In this document: piece by piece, positions 35,691 through 44,433 of the stretch | Layout of the letters: every line of letters starts with the position of its first letter | How positions within the stretch are numbered: position 1 is the stretch's first letter | Source: Microvirga ossetica | Lineage (GTDB): Bacteria > Pseudomonadota > Alphaproteobacteria > Rhizobiales > Beijerinckiaceae | Reading direction: 5' to 3' | Length of the DNA: 64,000 bases | NCBI RefSeq assembly: GCF_002741015.1 | Contig: NZ_CP016616.1 | Span: forward strand, 417,501-481,500 | The notes under the pieces: model-generated | What the model saw: the letters and a program-made list of their open reading frames with translations, nothing else | What the model was told of the DNA's origin: nothing | Database searches by the model: none | Translations under genes and position numbers: made by a program

Positions 35691-37061
35691 ATGCAACACA
35701 ACACCAAGTCAGCCGAGGTTGTTTGCGATCCTTCTGTCTTGGCGACGGAGTTGGAGACCGAGCACGTTGCCGACATCGCTGAAATCCTGAACGAGCAGCC
35801 CACCGCAGTTGCGTCGGAGGTTCTCGCACATTTGCTGCTCGATGTGGCAGTCGGAGTGCTTGACCAGCCGGAACTGGAAACGTCTGCCAATCTGCTTGCC
35901 GCCCTGCCGGATGAGCGGGCGATAGCGCTCCTCTCCGGTATGTCGGCCGACCAAGTCGCGGAGGTGTTCCGTGAGCTTGAAGAGCCCCGCCGCTCGGTCC
36001 TGCTGGAGCGCCTTGACGACGAGACGCGGCTTTCGGTTCTACGGCTCCTGTCCTATCTGCCAAACACAGCAGGCGGCATGATGACCACCGAGTTCGTCAG
36101 CGTGCCGACCACATGGTCGGTTGTGCAAGCGCTCGATCATATTCGCCGCGTCGAGCGGACGCGCGAGACCGTCTACACGATCTACGTGCTCGATCCCCGG
36201 ACGAAGAGGCTCGTCCAAGCCGTGTCGTTGCAGCGGCTCATCTCGGGCGAACCTCACGCCCCGATCCTGTCTGTCGCCCGCCCCCGTCGGCCCGTTACCG
36301 TCTCGCCACTTACTGACCGGGAAGAGGTCGCGCGGATCATCTCGGAGTACAATCTTCTGGCCGTTCCGGTTGTGGACCGGGGGCAGATTATTGGGATCGT
36401 GACCGTGGACGATGTGATCGACGCGATCGTCCAGGAGAGCACGGAGGACGTGCAGAAATTCGGCGGTGTGGAGGCCCTAGCCGAGCCCTATATGCAGATC
36501 AGCTTTGTCGAGATGATCCGCAAGCGCGCCGGGTGGCTCTGCGCTCTGTTCCTGAGTGAGATGCTAACCGCCAGCGCCATGCAGTATTTCGAGGGCGAAT
36601 TGGAGAAGGCTCTCGTCCTGAGCCTGTTTATTCCCTTGATCATGAGTTCAGGTGGGAGCTCCGGATCCCAGGCAACCTCATTGCTCATCCGGGCGCTCGC
36701 CCTTCGGGAGGTGAGGCTGCGGGACTGGTGGCGTGTCGCTCTACGGAAACTGCCCACGGGCATCACCCTGGGTGCGGTCTTGGGCCTGATCGGCATGATC
36801 CGCATCACCCTGTGGCAGCAGCTCGGGTTCTATGACTATAACGAGCGCTGGCTGGTCATCGCCTTCACGGTTGGAGTAGCGCTTGTCGGGATCGTGACCT
36901 TTGGCTCGTTTGCTGGGTCGATGCTTCCCTTTTTGCTCCAGCGGATCGGCTTTGATCCGGCCAGTGCTTCGGCTCCGTTCGTTGCAACCCTGGTCGATGT
37001 GGCAGGGCTGATCATCTACTTCACGGTCGCGCTCGTACTCCTGAGGGGGACCCTGCTCTGA
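35691..37061 (+). CDS. mgtE: Magnesium transporter MgtE
   Basis: A 456-residue channel. The N-terminal superhelical MgtE_N domain (about 20-140, with AIALLSGMSADQVAEVFREL) is followed by paired CBS domains (about 140-265: YTIYVLDPRTKRLVQAVSL, VDRGQIIGIVTVDDVIDAIV). Five membrane helices follow, starting after AEPYMQISFVEMIRKRAGWL and including MSSGGSSGSQATSLLIRAL, the pore segment. The N-terminal and CBS domains sense cytosolic magnesium and gate the pore. ATG 35691 with GAGG upstream is preferred over an in-frame start at 35673. It is intact and ends TGA at 37061. Confidence 0.95.
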   Translation: MQHNTKSAEVVCDPSVLATELETEHVADIAEILNEQPTAVASEVLAHLLLDVAVGVLDQPELETSANLLAALPDERAIALLSGMSADQVAEVFRELEEPRRSVLLERLDDETRLSVLRLLSYLPNTAGGMMTTEFVSVPTTWSVVQALDHIRRVERTRETVYTIYVLDPRTKRLVQAVSLQRLISGEPHAPILSVARPRRPVTVSPLTDREEVARIISEYNLLAVPVVDRGQIIGIVTVDDVIDAIVQESTEDVQKFGGVEALAEPYMQISFVEMIRKRAGWLCALFLSEMLTASAMQYFEGELEKALVLSLFIPLIMSSGGSSGSQATSLLIRALALREVRLRDWWRVALRKLPTGITLGAVLGLIGMIRITLWQQLGFYDYNERWLVIAFTVGVALVGIVTFGSFAGSMLPFLLQRIGFDPASASAPFVATLVDVAGLIIYFTVALVLLRGTLL

Positions 37062-37390
37062 ATGCTGGGAGTTCCCGAACAAGGCTTCATCACGATCGCC
37101 TGGATCGCGCACTTCATGGCATGTTTTCGTCCCATGAGCGACATATGCATAGGTATCGCTGTACGAAAGGTGGAGAAGGAGCTCCGCCCTTCGCCCAAGA
37201 CCGACTCCTCGTGCCAGGGTGATCAGCCTTTTCTGGCTGCAGCGGACGGGAGGGCGCATCAAGTCAGCCGGACAGGTGCAACGTTCTCTCAGTCCACAAT
37301 GTGGTCGGAATTCTCTTACGCGACCTCGGCAACTGCAGCGCCGCCGATCATCGCACATTCCGAGCAGATGCGCTCCGGGTGCTGTTGTAG
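37062..37390. other. Non-coding stretch, nothing recognised
   Basis: Lies between mgtE and the convergent receiver gene. No terminator with a T-run and no convincing frame seen. Confidence 0.4.
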
Positions 37391-37753
37391 TCATGAGAAT
37401 AGACCCAACAGCATATTGACCAGGTCGGCAGCCCCGCATGCTCTTTGGATCCCGATTTCATTAACGAGCGGTAGCAAGCCCTCACTGACACCCTTTGCGG
37501 AGTAGATGATAACAGGAACGCCTAAATCATGAAGTTTGTTAAGAAGGTCAGGATATGCGCCGTCCCGCAGAACAGGATCGATCACCGCGACATCCGGGGT
37601 GAACCGGCCAAGCCAATCCAGCGCCGCCTGACCTGAAGTGAGCGGGCCAGCCACAAAGAAGCCGTGGGGGTCCAAGGCGTCAGCAAGGTCGAGACCAGCT
37701 TTCGGATCTTCTTCGATGATGAGGCAAAATCTCGTACGTTGCAGTGATGACAC
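37391..37753 (-). CDS. Divergent single-domain receiver protein
   Basis: A 120-residue CheY-like fold: FCLIIEEDPKAGLDLADAL (acidic pocket reduced to Glu-Glu-Asp), VAVIDPVLRDG with the acceptor Asp, and VPVIIYSAKG. The conserved Lys near the end is replaced (IQRACGAAD). Proteins of this type occur often in rhizobia as orphan receivers lacking an output domain. With an altered switch region it may act as a phosphate sink or not be phosphorylated. It is located downstream of csbD on the same strand. Confidence 0.65.
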   Translation of the reverse strand: MSSLQRTRFCLIIEEDPKAGLDLADALDPHGFFVAGPLTSGQAALDWLGRFTPDVAVIDPVLRDGAYPDLLNKLHDLGVPVIIYSAKGVSEGLLPLVNEIGIQRACGAADLVNMLLGLFS

Positions 37754-37883
37754 GCCTCACCTCTGCATTGGATATGGATAGGTCGATCAGCGGCACAGGG
37801 ATGCTGAAGCAGTTCTGACGAACTGCTCCGTCGAGACACTCTCTGGTTCGGGTATGCGCCCCGGCTCTGCCGCAAATCATCAG

Positions 37884-37905
37884 AGAGGGGCCGATTGGCC
37901 CCTCT
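37884..37905 (-). terminator. Hairpin downstream of csbD
   Basis: AGAGGGGCC-GATT-GGCCCCTCT, a 9-bp GC-rich stem starting 9 nt after the csbD stop. The T-run lies on the plus-strand side, so termination may be strongest for transcripts reading right, or the hairpin may be bidirectional. Confidence 0.6.
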
Positions 37906-37913
37906 TGAGGTTT

Positions 37914-38084
37914 TTACTTCTTGAGCGCGTCCTTGATGCTGCCTACGGCATTCTGGGCCTTGCCCTTGGCCTGATCCATCTTGCCCTCAGTCTGCATCTT
38001 GGTGTCGCCGGTCAGGTGGCCTGCGGCTTGCTTGATCTTGCCTCCAGTTCGGGTGGCGGAACCTTTGATCCGGTCTTTGTCCAT
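37914..38084 (-). CDS. CsbD-family stress protein
   Basis: A 56-residue hydrophilic protein, MDKDRIKGSATRTGGKIKQA, followed by KMQTEGKMDQAKGKAQNAVG and SIKDALKK, a complete CsbD/YjbJ-like domain. These abundant proteins are induced by general stress in many bacteria; their mechanism is unknown. ATG 38084 has AGGAGG 6 nt upstream, which fixes the start. A motif copy (38254) lies about 170 bp upstream in the same orientation, consistent with a stress regulon. Confidence 0.88.
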   Translation of the reverse strand: MDKDRIKGSATRTGGKIKQAAGHLTGDTKMQTEGKMDQAKGKAQNAVGSIKDALKK

Positions 38085-38455
38085 GATATCCTCCTGGAAC
38101 AGTAGATGCCTACCTGCGTGACAGGATGTGTGACTGATCATGCAGGCTATCTTCGATGAGGTCACATCCGCGACAGCATGATTGCAGTATTCCAACCTCT
38201 GCTCTCGGTTGTTTCATGACCACTGGGTAAAGGTGAGGTCGCATGCCCGCGGTGTCAGCCTGTCAAATTTTACAGCTTGAGGACTGAGAACGGCCCACGG
38301 GTTCCTCAACGCTTCAATGCCAGCACTTCAACCTGCGGCGCATAATAGTAAACGCGCCTCTTCCTCACCGTCTCATTCAAGAAGACATTTCTCTCAGTCG
38401 CCGGCAATAAGCGGTCGTGATGCAGAAGATCTTGACGAAAGTGGCTTCTGCGTGC
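38085..38455. other. Region upstream of csbD
   Basis: No gene was recognised; holds the motif copy at 38254. Confidence 0.4.
38254..38275 (-). promoter_or_regulatory. Dispersed motif upstream of csbD
   Basis: GTCAGCCTGTCAAATTTTAC then AG, the reverse form. GTCAGCC and the CTGTCA arm are kept and the centre has drifted to AAATTTT. Confidence 0.6.
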
Positions 38456-39366
38456 TTACGTCGGACTTGCTGTGTCAGCTCTGGCAATCAGCACCGCGAG
38501 CGGCAGCATGACCAGTTGAGCCGCCACGATGCGGGCCACATCAGGGTGGCCGCCCATTCCCTGTTGGCCTGGGCAAGCTTCGGACCGACCAGCGGCAGCA
38601 GGGGCGCGTTGGCAACGTGACACAGCAGCACACACAAGGCGAAAACGAGTAGGGGCCGGCATGAGACCAGTACCTTGAGCCTCTTCAGTCCTCCGTGACC
38701 TTCCCGGGAGGCTTCTTCCGTCGCCCCGCGGGCACTCTCATAGTCGATGGCTTGTGCCGGAATGAACAGGTTTGCGATTGCTGCCAGAACCGCAGACAGA
38801 GGCACCGGCAGCAACACGGCGCGCTGCGAGAACGCCCAGCCCACCGCACCCGCCACGACGGCAATGGCGACGTTGCCCGCGTGATCGAAGGCGGCGTTGC
38901 GGCCCATGCGGCGGGCAAGCGCGCGGTGGGCGTAGAGCCCGAGCGTCAGCGCCGCGACGGCCGGACCGAACACGTCGCTGACCATGGCTATCAGCGTGTT
39001 GGCCACCATCACCGGCCAGAATGCCGGGAATGCAGCCAACACGATCCCACTCACGCCGAGCACCGCGAGCGCCGGTATCATCAGCCCGAAGATGCCACCA
39101 ACCATGGTTATCAATCCAACCTCGGATTGGCTCTAATGCTGGTCGGTCACCAGGAACACGTTGAGATCGGGCCCGAGCGCACCGCGGACATCGGCGAGCA
39201 GCAGGTTGATCGCGTCGTGCGACAGTGGCTTGAACCCGGCCTCGACCGCCCGCGTCATGCCCGCTTCATCGGCCTTGTCATGGATCGATCCAGCATCGCC
39301 GCCGTGTCGCTCAGCGCTGGTCTGCGCTGCGTTGCTCAGTTCAGGATGGATGACGGCATCGGCCAT
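38456..39366 (-). pseudogene. MFS transporter, amber codon plus frameshift
   Basis: From ATG 39366 the product reaches SHDAINLLLADVRGALGP and FLVTDQH, then TAG at 39133-39135 where Trp (TGG) is expected. It continues in frame SQSEVGLITMVGGIFGL through several helices (ANTLIAMVSDVFGPAVAALT, VAIAVVAGAVGWAFSQRAVL). Near 38540 a one-base shift moves the C-terminal helix (IVAAQLVMLPLAVLIARAD) to another frame. The content is that of a roughly 12-helix major facilitator transporter that has lost its last helices. No function is possible without repair. Confidence 0.75.
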
Positions 39367-39525
39367 GGCCTTCCCCCAGTCAGGATCCGGAGGTCGACAA
39401 CAAGGCCGCGAGCGCAAGGAGGAGCGCGGATGGCATGACCAGCAGACCGAGCTTCAGGAAGGCCCAGGTGCTGACGGGTTTGGACTTGCATCACTTGACC
39501 AGCCCTCGGAGGGGCCAGATCCCGC

Positions 39526-40149
39526 CTACCGCCCGAAGATGCCCTTGAGGACCTGAGCCAGCTTGTTGTGCTTCTTCTTGCGGTCGATGTCGGCCTGGCT
39601 CTTCACCCAGGCGATCTGCACCACGCGGCGCTCGCCGGCGAAGGGTAGATGGCCGTGCCAGGAATGGTCTGAGCGCAGGAAGGCGAACATGGTGCCCATG
39701 ACCGGCGGCACTTCGAGCTTGTAACGGTCGTAGTTCTTCTGGTCGTAGAGCACACGCAGGCGTCCACCCTCGTCCTGCTGCCACTCGTCGTTCATATAGA
39801 CCAGCATGGTCATGACCTTGGACGGGCCGTCCGTGTGGATCGCGCCATATTTGGGCTGCGACTGCTTCATGATGGTGGTCAGGCGCGGATATTGGTGGAG
39901 ATCCAAACCGAACTTCTTCGACAGCTCCTCGGTTAGCTCGGGGCCTTCGAGCTCGTCGATGAGCTGCTTGAAGCAGCCCTGAAGCTTGACCTCGTCCACG
40001 GTCAGATAGCCCGGCTTGATGATGGCGGGAAAGTCCCGCCGCAACTCGTCGATGGCGTCCTGCTTCAGGAGGTTCGAGGCGAGGACGTAATCATACGGCT
40101 CGCTGGACCGTTCCGCGTTGCGAACGGCATCAAGGTTGATGGTCTTCAT
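39526..40149 (-). CDS. 2-oxoglutarate/Fe(II)-dependent dioxygenase
   Basis: A 207-residue prolyl-4-hydroxylase-like 2OG oxygenase. Iron ligands are His105 and Asp107 (YGAIHTDGPSK) and a distal His near 165 (DHSWHGHLPF); the 2OG-binding Arg follows at about 174 (GERRVVQIAWV). A double-stranded beta-helix fits the spacing, and the C-terminus is Lys-rich (KKKHNKLAQVLKG). ATG 40149 with GGAAG upstream is chosen over an in-frame ATG at 40176. It may hydroxylate a protein or small molecule. No linked gene suggests a substrate; the neighbouring MFS gene is dead. Confidence 0.78.
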   Translation of the reverse strand: MKTINLDAVRNAERSSEPYDYVLASNLLKQDAIDELRRDFPAIIKPGYLTVDEVKLQGCFKQLIDELEGPELTEELSKKFGLDLHQYPRLTTIMKQSQPKYGAIHTDGPSKVMTMLVYMNDEWQQDEGGRLRVLYDQKNYDRYKLEVPPVMGTMFAFLRSDHSWHGHLPFAGERRVVQIAWVKSQADIDRKKKHNKLAQVLKGIFGR

Positions 40150-40846
40150 CGAGTCTTCCAAAGCAGTTGAAGTCAACCGAGGCTACATTCAGCAGCGCGT
40201 GAGTGGCGATCCTCCTTTCGGATAATGGGCGGCTGAGTCGCAGATCTGAGTACGATTAGGCGATGCCCACGGCTCTTCTCTATTCTGCGGTTTGAGGTCA
40301 AGCGCCTTCAGGCCTTCCATCTTCCCGATGTTTGATGTCACTCGCGGGCCCTTGTTTCTCTTCGGATCAGCTTTTGGGCGCTCCCAGCATAGGATCAGAA
40401 GAATGAGGCAGCCCAATCTGTTGCGCGTTCTGGCCGTGCCAGAGGCGACCGACACCAGAGCCCGCGCGAACTTACCTCATCATCGTCCCGCGAGGGACGT
40501 CTCTCCACCGACTGGCGGATCTCGGATCTCCTCCTATTCGGGTGACAGGCTGTTCCGGTGAGTGATCCGGCGGCCGCCATGGCACTCACCTTCGTCCAGC
40601 GGAATTCGGCGCCATCGCTTCAGAGGCCGGGCATGATTACGGCCAAGCGACGCGCCAGAGCCACGATTGCCTTTTGCAAACCGCGCCGTCGGGCCAAGTT
40701 CATGGCCCGGGCCTTTAGCCTGGGCCGCCAAACCCATGCGCTTCAGATCAACGCTGAATTAACATCACACCCGGATCACCCACTCGGGGCAGGCCACCCT
40801 TCGCCATTCATGTCCTTCGATTGAAATGGTCAATTGTCGGCTGTGC

Positions 40847-40869
40847 GTCAGCCTGCAAGATCTGGCAGG
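40847..40869 (-). promoter_or_regulatory. Dispersed oriented motif, reverse form
   Basis: GTCAGCCTGCAAGATCTGGC then AGG. The nearest recognised minus-strand gene (2OG oxygenase) starts about 700 bp away. Confidence 0.6.
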
Positions 40870-41035
40870 AGACCCGATCGCCAGTTGAATTGGATGCTTG
40901 TAGATGATGTTGCGGGCCCGGGCGGCATGGGATCCCGCTGTTCTCCCGCATAGGCCGCTTACGTATCCAAACTGTTGTTTCACGTCGAGTTTTAATCACT
41001 CAAGTCAGTCCTAACCCTATAGGCGCAACCAAGAT

Positions 41036-41059
41036 CCTGTCAGATCTCGCAGGCTGACA
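41036..41059 (+). promoter_or_regulatory. Dispersed oriented motif, consensus copy
   Basis: CCTGTCAGATCTCGCAG then GCTGACA, the copy closest to consensus, 86 bp upstream of the BA14K-like gene start at 41145. Confidence 0.7.
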
Positions 41060-41144
41060 CCATGTCGACAGTGCCCATTTCTTGGACGGCAGGCATCAGC
41101 AACGAGGAGCGAAGATCATCGTTCGCTAGCGACAGGAGGTTTGG

Positions 41145-41552
41145 ATGTTCATCATCTCGTACTGCAACAAGCCCATCTGCTGGCTGCGCTCACCAGGGGG
41201 TCGAGCGTTTGGCCGACATCCGCTCAGGCGCGATACGTTGGTACGCACCTCGGCGGCCCGGGAGCTTGGCACTCCTTTGACCACTCCTCATACTTGCATG
41301 GCCGTCCCTATGTCGGCCGGTGGCACGACGGCTGGTATCCTGGGACGGTTGGCGGTCTGGCGACGGGCGCCATTATTCGGCGGGGCAATTGCATCCGAAG
41401 AGGCCGCACCCTTGTATGCCGTGCCGGTCTACCCGGCTGCTCACACAGCAGATCCTTATCGGCTCGCCTACTGCTCACAGCGCTCTCGCTCCTTCGATCC
41501 AGCGACCGGGACCTATCTTGTCGAGGACGGGTCGCGGCCCTTCTGTCAGTGA
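41145..41552 (+). pseudogene. BA14K-like secreted protein, frameshifted
   Basis: The C-terminus DPYRLAYCSQRSRSFDPATG then TYLVEDGSRPFCQ matches BA14K-family proteins (AYCAQRFRSYDPxSGTYLGxDG). The expected His/Gly/Trp-rich middle (GAWHSFDHSSYLHGRPYVGR, HDGWYPGTVGGLATGA) is in the overlapping frame that opens at 41141, so one shift near 41370-41400 splits the gene. AGGAGG at 41134 supports ATG 41145. Intact members are secreted lectin-like surface proteins of rhizobia and Brucella. Confidence 0.6.
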
Positions 41553-41769
41553 GTTTCCGAGGATCACGACATGGATGGCGCGAGAAGGATCCGTGGCGCA
41601 GTTGAAGCACAGCGTTCTACACGCCGCATTGACCTTGCCTTCATGCGCCTAAGGCGTCGATTTTACAGTCCGCAGAACGCGGGACTAAGCCACTCTCGAT
41701 AAGTAAGAAGCATTTGCGACGGATCCACGCCGATTCATTCCAATTCCAAGACGTTGCGAGATCGCCCTT

Positions 41770-44433
41770 ATGTCGCCCCACGTCCTTCAGGCCGCGACGG
41801 CTGATCAGGTTGACAGCACATTGCAGTCCTCCCGCCTCAAGGCCGAGGCCACTTCGGCAGAGCCGCATGAACTCCTCCGTCCTATCATGAGGTGGGCTGC
41901 TCCTGTGCTCGTCTTGGGCGTCATTGCCTCCATCACGGCGCTGCTCGCCGAACTCCTTTCCGGCCTCGACTTCGCAGCCGTAACCGCAAGCGCCGCGCAG
42001 ATGCCGCTCCCGCTGATTGGCCTGTCGCTTCTCTTCAGCGCGATCAGCTATCTCGCCCTTATCGGCTACGATGCCCTGGCACTGAGAGTAATAACCGACA
42101 AGCGGGTTCACTTCACAACGATCGCGATGGGCTCCTTTACGAGCTATGCCATCGGCCACACCCTCGGCTTTCCCCTGATGACGGCGGGCGCCGTGCGCTG
42201 GCGTGTCTATGGCACGGCCGGCCTGTCGCTTGCCGAGGTGGCGAGGCTGACAGCCGTCGCGGGCTTCACGCTCTGGATCGGCATGGCTGCCGTTGTGGGC
42301 CTCAGCGCCGCGCTCGAGCCGCAGGCGCTCGCCGCGCTCGACCAACTGTCTGTCCGCCTCAACCAGGGCCTTGGCGTCGCCCTTCTGGCCGCCCTCGCTC
42401 TCTGGCTGCTGTGGAACCGCCAGGGCGGCCAAGAGATCGGCCGGGGGGATGTGCGGGTTCGCCTCCCGGGCGGCAAAGCCGTTCTTCTGCAAATGGGTCT
42501 TGGCCTCCTCGATGTGTCCGCCGCTGCCACGGCTCTCTGGGTTCTCCTGCCCCATGAGGTCACCATCGGCTTTCCTGCCTTTGCGACGGTCTTCGCGGGC
42601 GCCATCCTGTTGGCCGTCGTCAGCCATGTCCCGGCGGGTCTTGGAGCGTTCGAGGCGGCGATCCTGCTGGCGTTTCCGAATGTTCCCACAGCCGACCTGC
42701 TCTCAGCGGTTCTCGTCTGGCGGCTCACCTATACGCTGATCCCCTTCCTGCTCGCCCTAGTACTCGTCGTCACGCACGAGTTGCGGTATCGAGACACGAA
42801 GCTGGCCCAGGCGGCCCGACGCCTCCGGCGGCTGATGCTGCCCTTCGTGCCGATAGCGCTCGCCACTTTGACATTCCTGGGTGGTCTCGTCCTCCTCACC
42901 TCCGGTGCGCTGCCCAACGACTACTCGCGCATCCGGGCGCTGAGGCATCTCGTGCCGCTGCCCTTCGCCGAGGTGTCACACCTCGTCGGCAGCACGGCCG
43001 GCGTGGTGCTTCTCATTCTCTCTCGTGGCCTGATGCGCCGTCTCTCGAGCGCCTGGATCCTCGCCGTGGTCGTCATCGGCGCTGGGGCAATCGTGTCACT
43101 CGCCAAGGGCTTCGATTGGGAGGAGGCGTTGATTCTAAGCTCGGTGTTGATCCTTCTCCTGGCTTATCGCGGGGCGTTCTACCGCAAGGCCGGCATCTTC
43201 GCGGAGCCTCTCGAGCCGCGCTGGCTCATCGCCATCGCGTTCGTTGTCGGCTGCACCATCTGGCTCGGCCTCACGGCATTCCAGGATCTCGACTACAGCC
43301 ATGATCTCTGGTGGCAATTCAGCTGGCATGACGATGCATCGCGATTCCTGCGCAGCAGCCTTGTCGCGGTCATCGTCGGCGCTGCCCTGTCGCTCTATGC
43401 GATGATCCATCGCTCTCCCTCTACCCAAAAAGCCGAACCGCTCAAGCTCAATGCCCTCGCGCCTGCCTTGGCCTGTGCCGACCGGGCAGACGCCCAACTC
43501 GCTCTGCTTGAGGACAAGCGCTTCTTCTTTCATGAGGCCGGCGACGCCTTTCTCATGTACGCCGTGCGCGGCAAGAGCTGGATTGCCATGGGCGACCCTG
43601 TCGGCAATCCCGAGCGCGCGGCCGACCTCATGTGGCGTTTCCTGGAGGAGATCGACCGACATGACGGCTGGCCGGTGTTCTATCAGGTGAGCCCGAGCCA
43701 TCTGCCGCTCTACCTTGATGGCGGCCTGTCTCTCGTCAAACTCGGAGAAGAGGCGCGTGTCGATCTCACCACGTTCACCACGGAGGGCAAGGCCGGCAAG
43801 GACTGGCGTGCCGCCCTCAACCGCGCCAAGCGCGAGAACCTTGAATTCACCATCATTCCGGCTGCCGAGGTGCCAACACATCTTTCCGAGCTCAAGGCTG
43901 TGTCGGATGCATGGCTTACGAAGCAAGGCGCTGGGGAGAAGGGATTTTCCATTGGCTTCTGGTCTGAGACGTATCTGTGCCGCTTCGATGTCGCCGTGGT
44001 TCGGCGCAAGGGTCGAATCCTCGCCTTCGCCAACATCTGGTACGGACAGGCGGGCGGCGAGATCGCGGTCGATCTCATGCGCCACGTGCCCCATATCTCC
44101 GGCCTTATGGATTTTCTGTTCGTCAGCCTGATGCAGGAGGGAATGGCACGCGGCTATCGCTGGTTCAATCTTGGCATGGCTCCGCTTTCGGGCCTGTCGG
44201 ACCATCGTCTTGCTCCGAGCTGGCACAAGGTCGCTGCCTTCGTGGCCCGCAACGGCGAGCGCTTCTATGGCTTCAAGGGTCTGCGGGCCTACAAGGAAAA
44301 GTTCGGTCCTGTCTGGGAGCCGCGCTATCTCGCCTGCCCGGGTGGATGGGCGCTGCCGCAGATCCTGCTCGACGTCACGAACCTTATCTCCGGCGGCCCG
44401 ATCGGAACCGTCAGCAAGGAAGTAAGGTTATGA
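41770..44433 (+). CDS. mprF: Lysyl-phosphatidylglycerol synthase/flippase (LpiA/MprF)
   Basis: An 887-residue bifunctional protein. About 14 N-terminal membrane helices form the flippase (PVLVLGVIASITALLAELLS, SYAIGHTLGFPLMTAGAVRW, and so on). The C-terminal soluble DUF2156 domain (from about residue 560: LLEDKRFFFHEAGDAFLMYA, GKSWIAMGDPVGNPE, LGMAPLSGL, FYGFKGLRAYKEKFGPVWEP) transfers lysine from Lys-tRNA to phosphatidylglycerol. Lysyl-PG reduces surface charge and gives acid and cationic-peptide tolerance. It overlaps acvB by ATGA, as in the lpiA-acvB operons of Rhizobium and Agrobacterium. It is fully intact in an otherwise decayed area. The start is a plain ATG with a weak ribosome site. 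Confidence 0.95.
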   Translation: MSPHVLQAATADQVDSTLQSSRLKAEATSAEPHELLRPIMRWAAPVLVLGVIASITALLAELLSGLDFAAVTASAAQMPLPLIGLSLLFSAISYLALIGYDALALRVITDKRVHFTTIAMGSFTSYAIGHTLGFPLMTAGAVRWRVYGTAGLSLAEVARLTAVAGFTLWIGMAAVVGLSAALEPQALAALDQLSVRLNQGLGVALLAALALWLLWNRQGGQEIGRGDVRVRLPGGKAVLLQMGLGLLDVSAAATALWVLLPHEVTIGFPAFATVFAGAILLAVVSHVPAGLGAFEAAILLAFPNVPTADLLSAVLVWRLTYTLIPFLLALVLVVTHELRYRDTKLAQAARRLRRLMLPFVPIALATLTFLGGLVLLTSGALPNDYSRIRALRHLVPLPFAEVSHLVGSTAGVVLLILSRGLMRRLSSAWILAVVVIGAGAIVSLAKGFDWEEALILSSVLILLLAYRGAFYRKAGIFAEPLEPRWLIAIAFVVGCTIWLGLTAFQDLDYSHDLWWQFSWHDDASRFLRSSLVAVIVGAALSLYAMIHRSPSTQKAEPLKLNALAPALACADRADAQLALLEDKRFFFHEAGDAFLMYAVRGKSWIAMGDPVGNPERAADLMWRFLEEIDRHDGWPVFYQVSPSHLPLYLDGGLSLVKLGEEARVDLTTFTTEGKAGKDWRAALNRAKRENLEFTIIPAAEVPTHLSELKAVSDAWLTKQGAGEKGFSIGFWSETYLCRFDVAVVRRKGRILAFANIWYGQAGGEIAVDLMRHVPHISGLMDFLFVSLMQEGMARGYRWFNLGMAPLSGLSDHRLAPSWHKVAAFVARNGERFYGFKGLRAYKEKFGPVWEPRYLACPGGWALPQILLDVTNLISGGPIGTVSKEVRL

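Larger units (their letters stand above)
40150..41144. other. Intergenic region with two motif copies pointing outward
   Basis: About 1 kb without a recognised gene. Motif copies at 40847 (reverse form) and 41036 (forward form) flank about 165 bp. Confidence 0.45.

Noticed and set aside
41641..44226. Long minus-strand frames at 41641-42627 and 43135-44226
   Set aside because: Both are shadows of mprF.
43977..44429. Upstream extension of acvB
   Set aside because: It lies inside mprF; the ATG at 44430 gives a proper signal anchor and an ATGA overlap.
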